From positions 1 through 40,583 of the forward strand of contig JAOPYI010000011.1 of NCBI GenBank assembly GCA_025964675.1: a stretch of 40,583 bases of DNA. Reading direction: 5' to 3'. This DNA is from Sphaerisporangium sp. Its GTDB lineage: Bacteria; Actinomycetota; Actinomycetes; Streptosporangiales; Streptosporangiaceae. The position numbers and the translations under genes are program-made. This document shows, piece after piece, positions 7,497 through 15,586 of this stretch (position 1 is the stretch's first letter; the number at the start of each line of letters is the position of its first letter). Below the pieces are notes generated by a model. It was not told the DNA's origin, searched no databases, and saw only the letters and a list, made by a program, of their open reading frames with translations.

Positions 7497-8594
7497 TCAG
7501 GCGGCGAGGAGGCGGCGGTGGGCCGCCTCGATCTGGTCATCCGGGACGGGGTGGCCGCGCCGGGCCGACGTGGCGGCCGCGCGCAGGGCGAGGGCGGCCG
7601 CTCCGGCCGCGCCGTCCTGGGCCAGTACGACGGGACGGCCGAGCAGCGCCTCCCTGACCCGTTCGGCCACCAGGGTGGGCCTTGTCAGCAACGAGCCCGC
7701 GAGCACCACCGGCAGCTCCGCGCCACCGCGCCCGACGGCGTCGAGGGTGCGGACCAGCAGGCGGGCGGCGTCGTCGAGAATGGTGAGGGCCACCCGGTCA
7801 CCCTCTCGGGCGGCCGCCTCCACGACAGGGCTGAGCATTCCCAGCCGCGCGGGCTCCCGGTCGTACACCGCCGACACGATGGCCTGGGCGAGCGCCTCGC
7901 CTCCGGCCGGGGCGCGGCCGGCGGTGGGCTGGTCTCGCAGGGGGTCGAGCACGCGGTCCACGAGGACGGTCGGCGGGCCGCGCCCGTCTAGGACGGCCAG
8001 GGCCGACTGAACCGCCCGCCGCCCGATCCACACCCCCGAGCCCTCGTCCCCGAGCAGCCACCCGTAGCCGTCGCAGCGCCGTACGATCTCGCGATCCTCG
8101 ACGCGGGCCGCCACCGCCCCCGTGCCCGCGACCACCACGCTGCCCGCGGGGCCGGGGGTCGCGCCGGCGAAGGCCACCAGGATGTCCGGGACCACGACGG
8201 GGAGCCCGGGGAGCCCGGCGGCGTGCCAGGCGTCCTCAGCCAGCGCGCGCGCCTGCATCCCGCCCGCCTCGCCGGCGCCGGCGAGGCCCAACACGCCGCC
8301 CGCGACATCGGATGGACGGAAGCGGGGGCCGATCTGCAGGAGCGCCTCGGTGATGGCGCGGGCGAGGTTCGCGCCGGGGTCGCGGGCCGAGCGCGGATTG
8401 GCACCTCCCGCGCGGCCCCGGGCCACGATCTCACCGCCGAGCGTGGCCAGCAGGCATCGCGTGCTCGTGCCGCCCGCGTCCACGCCGACGACCAGTTGGG
8501 CCGCGCCGTTGTCGTCCCCTCCGGCGCCGGCGGTCTGGGGGCGCGCGGTCGTGCCGCTCCGCACGCCGGGGATCGGGGTTCCGGCGCTTCCCAT
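7497..8594 (-). CDS. BadF/BadG/BcrA/BcrD-family kinase, probable N-acetylglucosamine kinase
   Basis: A 365-aa ASKHA-fold sugar kinase. After a poorly conserved 30-residue leader comes the phosphate loop VGVDAGGTSTRCLL (about 36-49), followed by GGVLGLAGAGEAGG, VVAGTGAVAARV and the BadF signature YGWLLGDEGSGVWIGRRAV. Relatives phosphorylate GlcNAc; some accept MurNAc or glucosamine. It converges with the GHL10 gene, with six bases between the stops. AGGAGGG immediately before ATG 8594 fixes the start. In context it should make GlcNAc-6-P from sugar released by NagZ, a compound that SIS-domain regulators such as the nearby RpiR protein can sense. That link is inference. Confidence 0.88.
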   Translation of the reverse strand: MGSAGTPIPGVRSGTTARPQTAGAGGDDNGAAQLVVGVDAGGTSTRCLLATLGGEIVARGRAGGANPRSARDPGANLARAITEALLQIGPRFRPSDVAGGVLGLAGAGEAGGMQARALAEDAWHAAGLPGLPVVVPDILVAFAGATPGPAGSVVVAGTGAVAARVEDREIVRRCDGYGWLLGDEGSGVWIGRRAVQSALAVLDGRGPPTVLVDRVLDPLRDQPTAGRAPAGGEALAQAIVSAVYDREPARLGMLSPVVEAAAREGDRVALTILDDAARLLVRTLDAVGRGGAELPVVLAGSLLTRPTLVAERVREALLGRPVVLAQDGAAGAAALALRAAATSARRGHPVPDDQIEAAHRRLLAA

Positions 8595-8762
8595 GGCCCT
8601 CCTATGACGCTGGCCTTCTCAGAATTATAGGCAGGTGAAGGATTCCGCCGCCGGGCACGCGCCGCGGGTGGTACGGGCCCGCGGGTGCCGCGTCGTGGCC
8701 TCGCCCGGTCCGCCGGGTGTGGCAGTCTGCGTAGCTGCGGAAGTCTCGACGGGGGAGTGCCG

Positions 8763-9398
8763 ATGAGTGGCCGGCGTTTGGCGAGTGCCGAGGAAGGGGC
8801 CAAGGGGGCTTCCGGCGCCTCGCACCGGGTCGCCCGATGGGTCACCGAGATCTTCGCTCCGCAGGTGCTGGTCATCGGGATGCCGCCCGTGGTCGGCCTG
8901 GTCTCGGAGGGCTGGGCCGGGTTGCGCTGGGGCCTGGTGGCCTCGGCGCTGTGCGGGGGCGTCCCGGCGGTGGTCATCCTCATCGGTGTGCGCGCAGGAC
9001 GGCTCGATTCGCGTCACATCGTGGACCGGTCGAGCAGGACCGTACCACTGCTGGTCGCGGTCGCCGCCGTGCTGGCGGCGCTCATGCTGCTGGCGGGCCT
9101 CGGGGCTCCCCGGCTCCTGGTCGCCACGGTGGGCGCGATGCTGGCGGGGCTGGCCGTGACCGTCCCGGTCACCCTCAAGTGGAAGATCTCCTTCCACGCC
9201 GCCGTGTCGGCCGGCACCGTGCTGGTGCTCGCCCGCGTCCTCCCGGCGGTGCCGACGCTCGCGGCAGGAGCGGTGATCGTCGCGGTCGTCGGCTGGGCGC
9301 GCGTGCGGCTGGCGCATCACACGTTCGCCCAGGTCGCGGCGGGGGCGCTCGCAGGTGGAGGGTCGGCCTGGCTCATCCTGCTGCTTTCCGGTGTGTGA
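8763..9398 (+). CDS. PAP2-like integral membrane protein
   Basis: A 211-aa protein with about five hydrophobic segments (about 38-55, 60-76, 95-113, 116-132, 145-180). It resembles the PAP2 phosphatase superfamily: KWKISFHAAVSAG corresponds to the C2 motif with its His, and WARVRLAHHTFAQVAAG to the C3 motif. The final Asp of canonical C3 is replaced by Gln, a form I associate with actinobacterial membrane PAP2 relatives of unproven activity. ATG 8763 follows GGGGGAG at suitable spacing, so the longer frame from 8685 is not used. It is divergent from the kinase gene with 168 bp between. Confidence 0.75.
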   Translation: MSGRRLASAEEGAKGASGASHRVARWVTEIFAPQVLVIGMPPVVGLVSEGWAGLRWGLVASALCGGVPAVVILIGVRAGRLDSRHIVDRSSRTVPLLVAVAAVLAALMLLAGLGAPRLLVATVGAMLAGLAVTVPVTLKWKISFHAAVSAGTVLVLARVLPAVPTLAAGAVIVAVVGWARVRLAHHTFAQVAAGALAGGGSAWLILLLSGV

Positions 9399-9452
9399 CC
9401 TGGCCGGGCTGGGCCGAGGTGACGTCCGAGGCGGCCACATGGATGCCAGGTG

Positions 9453-10286
9453 TCACGTGTAGTCGCGCCAGGAGTGGTGCGGGGTGAAGCCGAGGGCTTC
9501 GCGGGCGCTGTCGATGGCGAGCAGCGTCTCGAACTCCCCGAGATCACGCCTGATCTCCACTCCGGGGAAGACCTCCTTCATCAGCTCGGCCGACGGGCGG
9601 TTCATCACGGTGTCGGCGGCGGCGATGATGAAGCTCCGGGCTCCCTGGACGGGCGCGTCCAGGGCCAGGCGGCAGGACGCGGCGGCGTCACGCACATCGA
9701 TGTACCCCCACAGGTTCCACTTGCGGAGGAGCGGGTCCTCCCAGTAGCCGGGGAACGCCTCGTAGTCGCCGGGGCCGAGGATGTTGGAGAACCGCAGGGC
9801 CACGAACGGGATGCCCGACCACTGGGTGATCTGCTCCGCCATGGTCTCCGTGACCACCTTGGACAGAGAGTAGGTCGAGGTCGGGACCGGATAGTGGCCC
9901 TCGTCGACCGGGGCGTAGCGCGGGGGGACGTCGAACGGCAGCCCCAGGGTCGTCTCGCTGGAGGCCCAGACCACCCGGCCGGTCCCGAGCTGCGCGGCGG
10001 CCAGGAAGACGTTGGAGTTCATCGCGGTGTTGCGGTTGAACGTCTCCGACGGGGTGTGGATCCCCGGCGCCGGGATGTTGGCCAGGTGGACCACCGCGTC
10101 GGCGCCGTGCAGCACCTCAACGGCCTGCCCGTACTGGGTGAGGTCGGCCAGCAGCACCTGCGCGCCGAGGTCGGGCGGCCCCGGTCTGACATCGGTGGCC
10201 ACGACGTCGTGACCGTGGTGCAGCAGGTCGGCCACGACGGCCCGCCCCAGCTTGCCCGCGGCCCCGGTGACACAGATCTTCGCCAT
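9453..10286 (-). CDS. NAD(P)-dependent epimerase/dehydratase (extended SDR)
   Basis: A 277-aa extended short-chain dehydrogenase. The N-terminal Rossmann motif is CVTGAAGKLGRAV (residues 5-17). VVHLANIPAPG follows, with catalytic Ser in VVWASSET and the catalytic Tyr-Lys pair in STYSLSKVVTE. The C-terminal substrate part has DVRDAAASCRLALD. The substrate cannot be named; sugar-nucleotide or uronate-type sugars are usual for the family. The start at 10286 is supported by GGGAGG upstream. It is divergent from the DeoR-led PTS operon and has no obvious partner on its own strand. Confidence 0.88.
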   Translation of the reverse strand: MAKICVTGAAGKLGRAVVADLLHHGHDVVATDVRPGPPDLGAQVLLADLTQYGQAVEVLHGADAVVHLANIPAPGIHTPSETFNRNTAMNSNVFLAAAQLGTGRVVWASSETTLGLPFDVPPRYAPVDEGHYPVPTSTYSLSKVVTETMAEQITQWSGIPFVALRFSNILGPGDYEAFPGYWEDPLLRKWNLWGYIDVRDAAASCRLALDAPVQGARSFIIAAADTVMNRPSAELMKEVFPGVEIRRDLGEFETLLAIDSAREALGFTPHHSWRDYT

Positions 10287-10434
10287 CGTTCCTCCCGTGG
10301 TGAGTCCACCGATTCATGGTGCTTCGGATACTTTCGCAGACCCCACCGCCCTCCTTGCCCACCACCTCCGGTGCGCGGCCGCCGGGCGCCGGCGTAAAAG
10401 TAACCGTCCGCTTGCGAATAATGCTCTGGAAACC

Positions 10435-10462
10435 TTGACGGCCAAACAAGAACAGGTATAAA
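10435..10462 (+). promoter_or_regulatory. Predicted sigma70-type promoter of the PTS operon
   Basis: The -35 TTGACG (10435-10440) and -10 TATAAA (10457-10462) are separated by 16 bp, close to the consensus for the principal sigma factor. They lie about 40 bp before the DeoR-family gene. This is the strongest promoter-like match I saw in the window. Confidence 0.6.
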
Positions 10463-10467
10463 CAAAG
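10444..10467. promoter_or_regulatory. AAACAA direct repeats over the -10, candidate DeoR operator
   Basis: AAACAAG (10444-10450) and AAACAAAG (10460-10467) repeat with a 16-bp period and sit in the promoter spacer and on the -10 box. DeoR/GlpR-family proteins often bind short A/T-rich repeats, so autoregulation by the next gene is plausible. No footprint evidence is available here. Confidence 0.4.
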
Positions 10468-10502
10468 ATGAAACCAACTTGAAACGGCGGTGAATCAACA
10501 CG

Positions 10503-11264
10503 ATGTACGCCGAGGAGCGGCAGCAGGAGATCCTGCGTCGCGCACGGGCCGTCGGCCGGGTGGACGTGGTGACGCTCGGCGAGGAGTTCTCCGTCACCAC
10601 CGAGACCATCCGCCGTGACCTGACCGTTCTTGAGCGTGCGGGCGTGTTGCGCCGTGTGCACGGCGGGGCCATCCCGGTGGAGCGGCTGGGATTCGAGCCC
10701 GCGCTGGCCACCCGCGACGAGGTCATGACGGCGGAGAAGGAGCGCATCGCCAAGGCCGCGATGGCGGAGCTGCCGGAGGACGGCGCGATCATCATCGACG
10801 CGGGGTCCACGACGGGCCGGCTGGTGCAGGTACTGCCCGCCGACCGCGAGCTCACGGTCATCGTCAACTCCCCGCCCCTCGCCACGGTGCTGGCGACCCG
10901 CGCCAACCTCAGCGTGATCATGCTCGGCGGCCGGGTACGGGGCCGCACGCTCGCCACCGTCGACGACTGGGCGCTGCGCCCGCTGTCGCGGCTGAACGTC
11001 GACGTCGCCTTCATGGCGACGAACGGCTGCTCGGTGGCCAAGGGCCTCACCACGCCGGACACCGCTGAGGCGGCGATCAAACGAGCCATGATCAAGGCGG
11101 CCAACCGCAGCGTGCTGCTGGCCGACCACACCAAATTCTCCGACACCTACCTCGCCCGCTTCGCCTCGATGTCGGAGATCGACGTGGTGATCACCGACAC
11201 CGGGATCGACCCAGCGACGGTGGCCGACGTGGCGGCGGCCGGCCCGGAGGTGGTACGCGCGTGA
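10503..11264 (+). CDS. DeoR/GlpR-family transcriptional regulator of the PTS operon
   Basis: A 253-aa repressor-type protein. The DeoR winged helix-turn-helix occupies residues 1-55 (MYAEERQQEILRRARAVG then TLGEEFSVTTETIRRDLTVLERAG, ending with the typical RRVHGGAI). The DeoR C-terminal sensor follows: IIIDAGSTTGRLVQ, VNSPPLATVL, VMLGGRVRG-type LGGRVRGRT, and the closing LADHTKF. Family members sense sugar phosphates. It is the first gene of an operon with a PfkB-type kinase and a complete PTS; its stop overlaps the kinase GTG start by four bases, giving translational coupling. Fructose-1-P, hexitol phosphate or a ketose phosphate is the likely effector (inference). Confidence 0.93.
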   Translation: MYAEERQQEILRRARAVGRVDVVTLGEEFSVTTETIRRDLTVLERAGVLRRVHGGAIPVERLGFEPALATRDEVMTAEKERIAKAAMAELPEDGAIIIDAGSTTGRLVQVLPADRELTVIVNSPPLATVLATRANLSVIMLGGRVRGRTLATVDDWALRPLSRLNVDVAFMATNGCSVAKGLTTPDTAEAAIKRAMIKAANRSVLLADHTKFSDTYLARFASMSEIDVVITDTGIDPATVADVAAAGPEVVRA

Positions 11265-12202
11265 TCCTCACTCTGACCCTCAACCCCAGCCTCGACCGCA
11301 CGATCGAGATCGCGACGCTGGCGCGGGGCACGGTCATCCGCGCCGCGACCGCCCACCTCGACCCGGGCGGCAAGGGGGTCAACGTCTGCCGCGCGCTGCT
11401 CGCCAACCAGGTCAGGTCGTGCGCGGTCGTCCCCTACGGAGGGGTCGAGGGAAGCCAGCTCGTCAGCCTCCTCTCCCAGGAGGGCATCCAGATGATCACC
11501 GTCCCGGTCGCGGGGCCCACGCGTTCCAACGTCGCGCTGGCCGAGCCCGACGGCAGCATCACCAAGATCAACGAGCCGGGCACCGCGCTCTCGCCCGCCG
11601 AGCTGGACGCCGTCGCCGACGCCGTGCTCAGCGCCGCCGAGTCGGCCGACTGGGTGGTCGCGTCAGGAAGCCTTCCGCCGGGTGTCCCGGTCGACATGTA
11701 CGCCCGCCTGTGCCGCCGCTTCACCCAGGCGGGCATCAACGTCGCGGTGGACACCAGCGGGCCCGCGCTGGTCTCAGCGGTCGCCTCGGCACCCGCGCTG
11801 GTCAAGCCCAACCGGGACGAGCTCGCCGAGGCCACCGGCGCGTCCATCACGTCGCTCGGGGACGCGATCGACGCGGCGGGCAAGCTCCGGGCCATGGGCG
11901 CCAGGTCCGTACTGGCGAGCCTCGGCCCCGACGGCGCCATCCTCGTCGAGGACGGCAGGGCCTGGTACGGCGAGTGCCCCGTACGCGACCCGCGCAGCAC
12001 CGTGGGCGCGGGCGACGCCATGCTCGCGGGGTTCCTGGCCGCCGGAGCCCGGGGTGAGGCGGCCCTCGTCGAGGCACTGGCCTGGGCGTCCGCCGCCGTG
12101 TCGCTGCCGGGCAGCCGGATGCCCTCACCCGCCGACATCCACCGCGGCAACGTCCGCATCCTCGATCCCGATCCGACCAAGCCGTTGACGTCCGGGGAAT
12201 GA
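11261..12202 (+). CDS. 1-phosphofructokinase family sugar-phosphate kinase (PfkB/FruK/LacC type)
   Basis: A 313-aa ribokinase-fold kinase. It starts [16 protein letters not shown], the standard opening of FruK/LacC proteins. The substrate motif [19 protein letters not shown] and the C-terminal anion hole/catalytic Asp motif [15 protein letters not shown] (Asp near 252) are intact. FruK phosphorylates fructose-1-P and LacC tagatose-6-P; both make bisphosphates that aldolase splits, and sequence alone does not separate them. Its GTG start overlaps the DeoR stop. In this operon, with a zinc polyol dehydrogenase and mannitol-type PTS, it probably acts on the ketose phosphate made by that dehydrogenase. 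Confidence 0.9.
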   Translation: MILTLTLNPSLDRTIEIATLARGTVIRAATAHLDPGGKGVNVCRALLANQVRSCAVVPYGGVEGSQLVSLLSQEGIQMITVPVAGPTRSNVALAEPDGSITKINEPGTALSPAELDAVADAVLSAAESADWVVASGSLPPGVPVDMYARLCRRFTQAGINVAVDTSGPALVSAVASAPALVKPNRDELAEATGASITSLGDAIDAAGKLRAMGARSVLASLGPDGAILVEDGRAWYGECPVRDPRSTVGAGDAMLAGFLAAGARGEAALVEALAWASAAVSLPGSRMPSPADIHRGNVRILDPDPTKPLTSGE

Positions 12203-12264
12203 CCAGCGGCGCGTTTCCACCCCCACGCCGGCATCACGCCGGCAGCCCCGGAAGGAGCAACCAC

Positions 12265-13422
12265 ATGGCCGATGCCTACACCCCAACCGTCCATGGGACC
12301 GGCGTCAAGGCGACCATCCAGCGCTTCGGCGGTCACCTCGCCGGCATGATCATGCCCAACATCGGCGCGTTCATCGCGTGGGGCCTGATCACCGCCCTCT
12401 TCATCCCGACAGGCTGGCTGCCCAACAAGGTGCTGGGAGAGCTGGTCGGTCCGATCATCGGCACCCTGCTTCCCATCCTCATCGGGTACACCGGCGGGCG
12501 CATGGTGCACGGCCAGCGCGGCGCGGTCGTAGGCGCGGTCGCCACGATGGGCGTCGTCGTGGGAGCCGACGTCCCGATGTTCCTCGGCGCGATGATCATC
12601 GGGCCGCTCGCCGCCTTCGTCATCAAGCAGGTCGACAGGTTCACCGAGCAGCGCACCAGAGCCGGGTTCGAGATGCTGGTGGACAACTTCACCGCCGGCA
12701 TCGTGGGCGCGGCGATGGCCATCCTCGGCGTGTGGGGCATCGGTCCGATCGTCGAGGCGATCACCACTGCGGCCGGCCACGCCGTGTCATGGCTGATCGG
12801 CCACGGGCTGCTCCCGCTCGCCTCGGTGCTCATCGAGCCGGCCAAGGTGCTCTTCCTCAACAACGCGATCAACCACGGCGTCCTCGGCCCGCTCGGCGTC
12901 GCGGAGGCGGTCAAGTCCGGCAAGTCCATTCTGTTCATGCTGGAGTCGAACCCCGGCCCCGGGCTGGGCCTGCTCCTCGCCTACTTCTTCTTCGGCCCCC
13001 GCCTGCTCCGGCCGAGCACGCCGGCCGCCATCATCATCCACTTCCTCGGCGGCATCCACGAGATCTACTTCCCGTACGTGCTCATGAAGCCGCGGCTCAT
13101 CCTCGCGGTGATCGCGGGCGGCGCGTCCGGCATCCTCATCTTCATGATCACGGGGGCCGGGCTGGTCGCCACCCCCGCGCCGGGTAGCATCTTCGCCTAC
13201 ATGGCGGTAACCCCCAGGGGGGGCTACTTCGGCGTTCTCGCCGGCGTCCTCGTCGCCGCCGCGGTCTCCTTCGCCGTCGCCTCGGCGCTGCTCGGCTTCG
13301 GCCGCGCCAACGGCGACGAGCCCGCCACCGCGCCCGACGCCTCCACCGAGCAGCCGGACGCGGCCACCGCGCCCGGCACCGAGGACGACAAGCATGCCCA
13401 GCCCGTCATCAGAGAGGTCTGA
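12265..13422 (+). CDS. PTS mannitol-type EIIC membrane permease
   Basis: A 385-aa permease that moves the sugar alcohol through the membrane as EIIB phosphorylates it. About eight to ten hydrophobic segments run from residue 15 to 350. The mannitol family signatures are present: [45 protein letters not shown] and [17 protein letters not shown], including the conserved GGIHE motif. The C-terminal 45 residues are a Glu/Asp/Ala/Pro-rich linker ending without an attached EIIB domain, which is a separate gene. Start 12265 follows GAAGGAG; the ATG at 12199 overlaps the preceding stop but would add a polar tail not seen in the family. It is fourth-position transport machinery in a same-strand operon. 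Confidence 0.92.
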   Translation: MADAYTPTVHGTGVKATIQRFGGHLAGMIMPNIGAFIAWGLITALFIPTGWLPNKVLGELVGPIIGTLLPILIGYTGGRMVHGQRGAVVGAVATMGVVVGADVPMFLGAMIIGPLAAFVIKQVDRFTEQRTRAGFEMLVDNFTAGIVGAAMAILGVWGIGPIVEAITTAAGHAVSWLIGHGLLPLASVLIEPAKVLFLNNAINHGVLGPLGVAEAVKSGKSILFMLESNPGPGLGLLLAYFFFGPRLLRPSTPAAIIIHFLGGIHEIYFPYVLMKPRLILAVIAGGASGILIFMITGAGLVATPAPGSIFAYMAVTPRGGYFGVLAGVLVAAAVSFAVASALLGFGRANGDEPATAPDASTEQPDAATAPGTEDDKHAQPVIREV

Positions 13423-13426
13423 CCAG

Positions 13427-13735
13427 ATGCCGAGCATCGACAGCAAGGACGTCAAGAAGATCGTGGTCGCCTGCGACGCGGGCATGGGCAGCAGCGTGAT
13501 GCTCGCCTCCCAGCTCCGCAAGTCCCTGAAGGGGCTCCCGGTCGAGGTGGAGCACACGCCGGTCAACTCGATCCCCGCCGACGCCGACGTCATCGTCTGC
13601 CACGCGGGGCTGGCCGACCGGGCAAGGGCCTCCGCTCCCGGCACCCTGCTCGTGCCGTTCCAGCTTTTCATCGGCGACCCCGCCGTCACCAAGCTCGTCA
13701 GCACGATGAAGAACGGCGGCACAATCAATGCCTGA
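13427..13735 (+). CDS. PTS mannitol-type EIIB phosphocarrier
   Basis: A 102-aa stand-alone EIIB domain. The phosphorylated Cys lies in VVACDAGMGSSVMLAS (Cys about residue 14), the exact phosphate loop of mannitol EIIB. VEHTPVNSIPADADVIVCHAGLADRA and LLVPFQLFIGDPAV complete the fold. It accepts phosphate from EIIA and passes it to sugar in EIIC. ATG 13427 with AGAGAGG upstream is used; a longer frame begins at 13394 inside EIIC and is unlikely. The gap to the EIIC stop is four bases, and its stop overlaps the EIIA start by eight. Confidence 0.92.
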   Translation: MPSIDSKDVKKIVVACDAGMGSSVMLASQLRKSLKGLPVEVEHTPVNSIPADADVIVCHAGLADRARASAPGTLLVPFQLFIGDPAVTKLVSTMKNGGTINA

Positions 13736-14177
13736 CGCGGCGCCGCTGCCGCTGGACCCGAGGGCCATACGGCTCGACGCCGAGGCCGGATCGCGCGACG
13801 ACGCGATCCGGCAGTGCGGCGAGACGCTCCTCGCGGTCGGCGCCATCGACGAGGCGTACATCGCCACGATGATCGAGCGCGAGCGGTCCATCTCGACCTA
13901 CGTCGGCGAGGGGGTCGCGATCCCCCACGGCACGCTCGCGGGCAAGGACGCCGTCCACCACGACGCCATCAGCGTCCTGCGCTTTCCCGGCGGGGTCGAC
14001 TGGGACGGCGAGCCCGTGGTGCTGTGCGTCGGCATCGCCGCCCGCGACGACGGCCACGTGAGGCTCCTGTCCGAGCTGGCGCAGATCCTGCTCGACCCCG
14101 AGCGCGCGAAGGCCCTGCGTGAGACGGCCGACGCCGCCGAGGTGTTCCGGCTGCTGCAACCCGCCGCGGACGAATGA
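13728..14177 (+). CDS. PTS mannitol/fructose-type EIIA
   Basis: A 149-aa EIIA of the mannitol/fructose family. The phosphorylated His is in GVAIPHGTLAGKD (about residue 67), preceded by the typical MIERERSISTYVGEG stretch. VVLCVGIAARDDGHVRLLSELAQIL is the usual C-terminal core. It takes phosphate from HPr and hands it to EIIB. The start overlaps the end of the EIIB gene, consistent with coupled synthesis in fixed ratio. The next gene begins about 50 bases later. Confidence 0.93.
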   Translation: MPDAAPLPLDPRAIRLDAEAGSRDDAIRQCGETLLAVGAIDEAYIATMIERERSISTYVGEGVAIPHGTLAGKDAVHHDAISVLRFPGGVDWDGEPVVLCVGIAARDDGHVRLLSELAQILLDPERAKALRETADAAEVFRLLQPAADE

Positions 14178-14228
14178 CGCAGCACAACCGGTGAGAGAGA
14201 CAACCCCTACTAGAAAGGAAACGCCCGA

Positions 14229-15269
14229 GTGAAGGTCGCCCGCTTCCACGCCCCCGGTGACATCCGCGTGGAGGACGCGCCCGAGCCCTCGCCCGGACCG
14301 GGCGAGGTCAAGATCCGCGTTCGCAACTGCTCCACGTGCGGCACCGACGTCAAGATCTTCAAGCACGGCCACCACCACATCCGCCCGCCCCGCGTCATGG
14401 GGCACGAGATCGCCGGAGAGATCGCCGAGCTCGGTGAAGGCGTCTCTGGCTGGGCGGCGGGCGACCGGGTGCAGGTGATCGCCGCCATCCCCTGCGGCCG
14501 CTGCGACGACTGCCTGCGCGGCAGGATGACGGTCTGCCCCAACCAGGAGTCGATGGGCTACCACTTCGACGGCGGGTTCGCCGAGTACACCGTCGTGCCG
14601 GCCAAGGTGCTCGCCGTGGACGGTCTCAACCGCATTCCCGACGGCGTGGGGTTCGCCGAGGCCTCGGTCGCCGAGCCGCTCGCCTGCGTGCTGAACGGGC
14701 AGGAGCTGGCCCGCGTCGGCGACGGTGACGACGTGGTCATCCTCGGGGCCGGTCCGATCGGCTGCCTCCACGTGCGGCTCGCCAGGTCGCGCGGGGCCGG
14801 GCGGGTCTTCCTGGCCGACCTCAACCCGGAGAGGCTCGAGATGGCCGCCGAGCGCGTACGGCCGGACGCCGTGATCAGCGGCCGGAACGCGGACGTCGTC
14901 GACGAGGTGCTCAAGCTGACCGGCGGCAGGGGAGCCGACGTGGTGATCACGGCGGCGGCATCAGGAGCCGCCCAGGAACAGGCCCTGCAGATGGCCGCGC
15001 GTCAGGGAAGGGTCAGCTTCTTCGGCGGCCTGCCCAAGGACGACCCGATCATCGCCCTCGACTCCAACCTCGTGCACTACCGCGAGCTGACCATCGTCGG
15101 CGCCAACGGGTCGAGCCCCCGCCACAACGCGCGGGCGCTCGACCTGATCGCCACGGGAGCGGTGCCGGTCAGCGACCTCATCACCCACCGGATCCCGCTG
15201 GCCGAGGTCCTTGAAGGCATCGACATCGTCAGCCGAGGGACCGCGATCAAGGTCACAGTCGAACCCTGA
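14229..15269 (+). CDS. Zinc-dependent medium-chain polyol(-phosphate) dehydrogenase
   Basis: A 346-aa MDR-superfamily dehydrogenase. Catalytic zinc ligands are in NCSTCGTDVKIF (Cys) and MGHEIAGEI (His-Glu). The structural zinc has its four Cys in CGRCDDCLRGRMTVC. The nucleotide fold shows VVILGAGPIGCLHVRLARSRGAG. It resembles sorbitol, threonine and galactitol-1-P dehydrogenases. In this operon it most simply oxidises the phosphorylated hexitol delivered by the PTS to a ketose phosphate, which the PfkB-type kinase then phosphorylates. Galactitol pathways use that same pair of families. The start is GTG 14229, nine bases after AAAGGAAA. The substrate is inferred. Confidence 0.9.
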   Translation: MKVARFHAPGDIRVEDAPEPSPGPGEVKIRVRNCSTCGTDVKIFKHGHHHIRPPRVMGHEIAGEIAELGEGVSGWAAGDRVQVIAAIPCGRCDDCLRGRMTVCPNQESMGYHFDGGFAEYTVVPAKVLAVDGLNRIPDGVGFAEASVAEPLACVLNGQELARVGDGDDVVILGAGPIGCLHVRLARSRGAGRVFLADLNPERLEMAAERVRPDAVISGRNADVVDEVLKLTGGRGADVVITAAASGAAQEQALQMAARQGRVSFFGGLPKDDPIIALDSNLVHYRELTIVGANGSSPRHNARALDLIATGAVPVSDLITHRIPLAEVLEGIDIVSRGTAIKVTVEP

Positions 15270-15301
15270 GGGAAACCGCCGACTCCTAAGGAACCCGCGC
15301 C

Positions 15302-15586
15302 ATGCCAGAGAAGACCGTCACCATCGCCTCGCGCAGCGGTCTGCACGCGAGGCCCGCGAAGATGTTCGTCCAGGCCGCGGCCCGGCAGGGCGTGGCCGTG
15401 CGCGTCCGCGTCGGCGACCGGCCGTCCGTGCCGGCCACCAGCATGCTGGGCGTGCTGGCCCTCGGCGCCGAGCAGGGCACGGCCGTGATCCTCCAGGCCG
15501 ACGGCCCCGGCGCCGAGGAGGCGCTGGACGTCCTCGCCGAGCTGCTGTCGCGCGACCTGGACGCGGAGGAGGCGGCCGATGCCTGA
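15302..15586 (+). CDS. ptsH: HPr phosphocarrier protein
   Basis: A 94-aa HPr. The active His lies in SRSGLHARPAKMF (about residue 16). The regulatory Ser region reads VPATSMLGVLALG and keeps a Ser at the Ser46 position, although actinomycetes usually lack HPr kinase. It carries phosphate from enzyme I to the EIIA two genes upstream. AAGGA precedes the ATG. The last eight bases overlap the enzyme I start. A second, general HPr elsewhere in the genome is likely but cannot be seen here. Confidence 0.94.
   Translation: MPEKTVTIASRSGLHARPAKMFVQAAARQGVAVRVRVGDRPSVPATSMLGVLALGAEQGTAVILQADGPGAEEALDVLAELLSRDLDAEEAADA

Noticed and set aside
12199-12264. Upstream ATG start for EIIC overlapping the kinase stop
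   Set aside because: It adds a polar Pro/Arg/His-rich tail; ATG 12265 has GAAGGAG at good spacing and begins near family homology.
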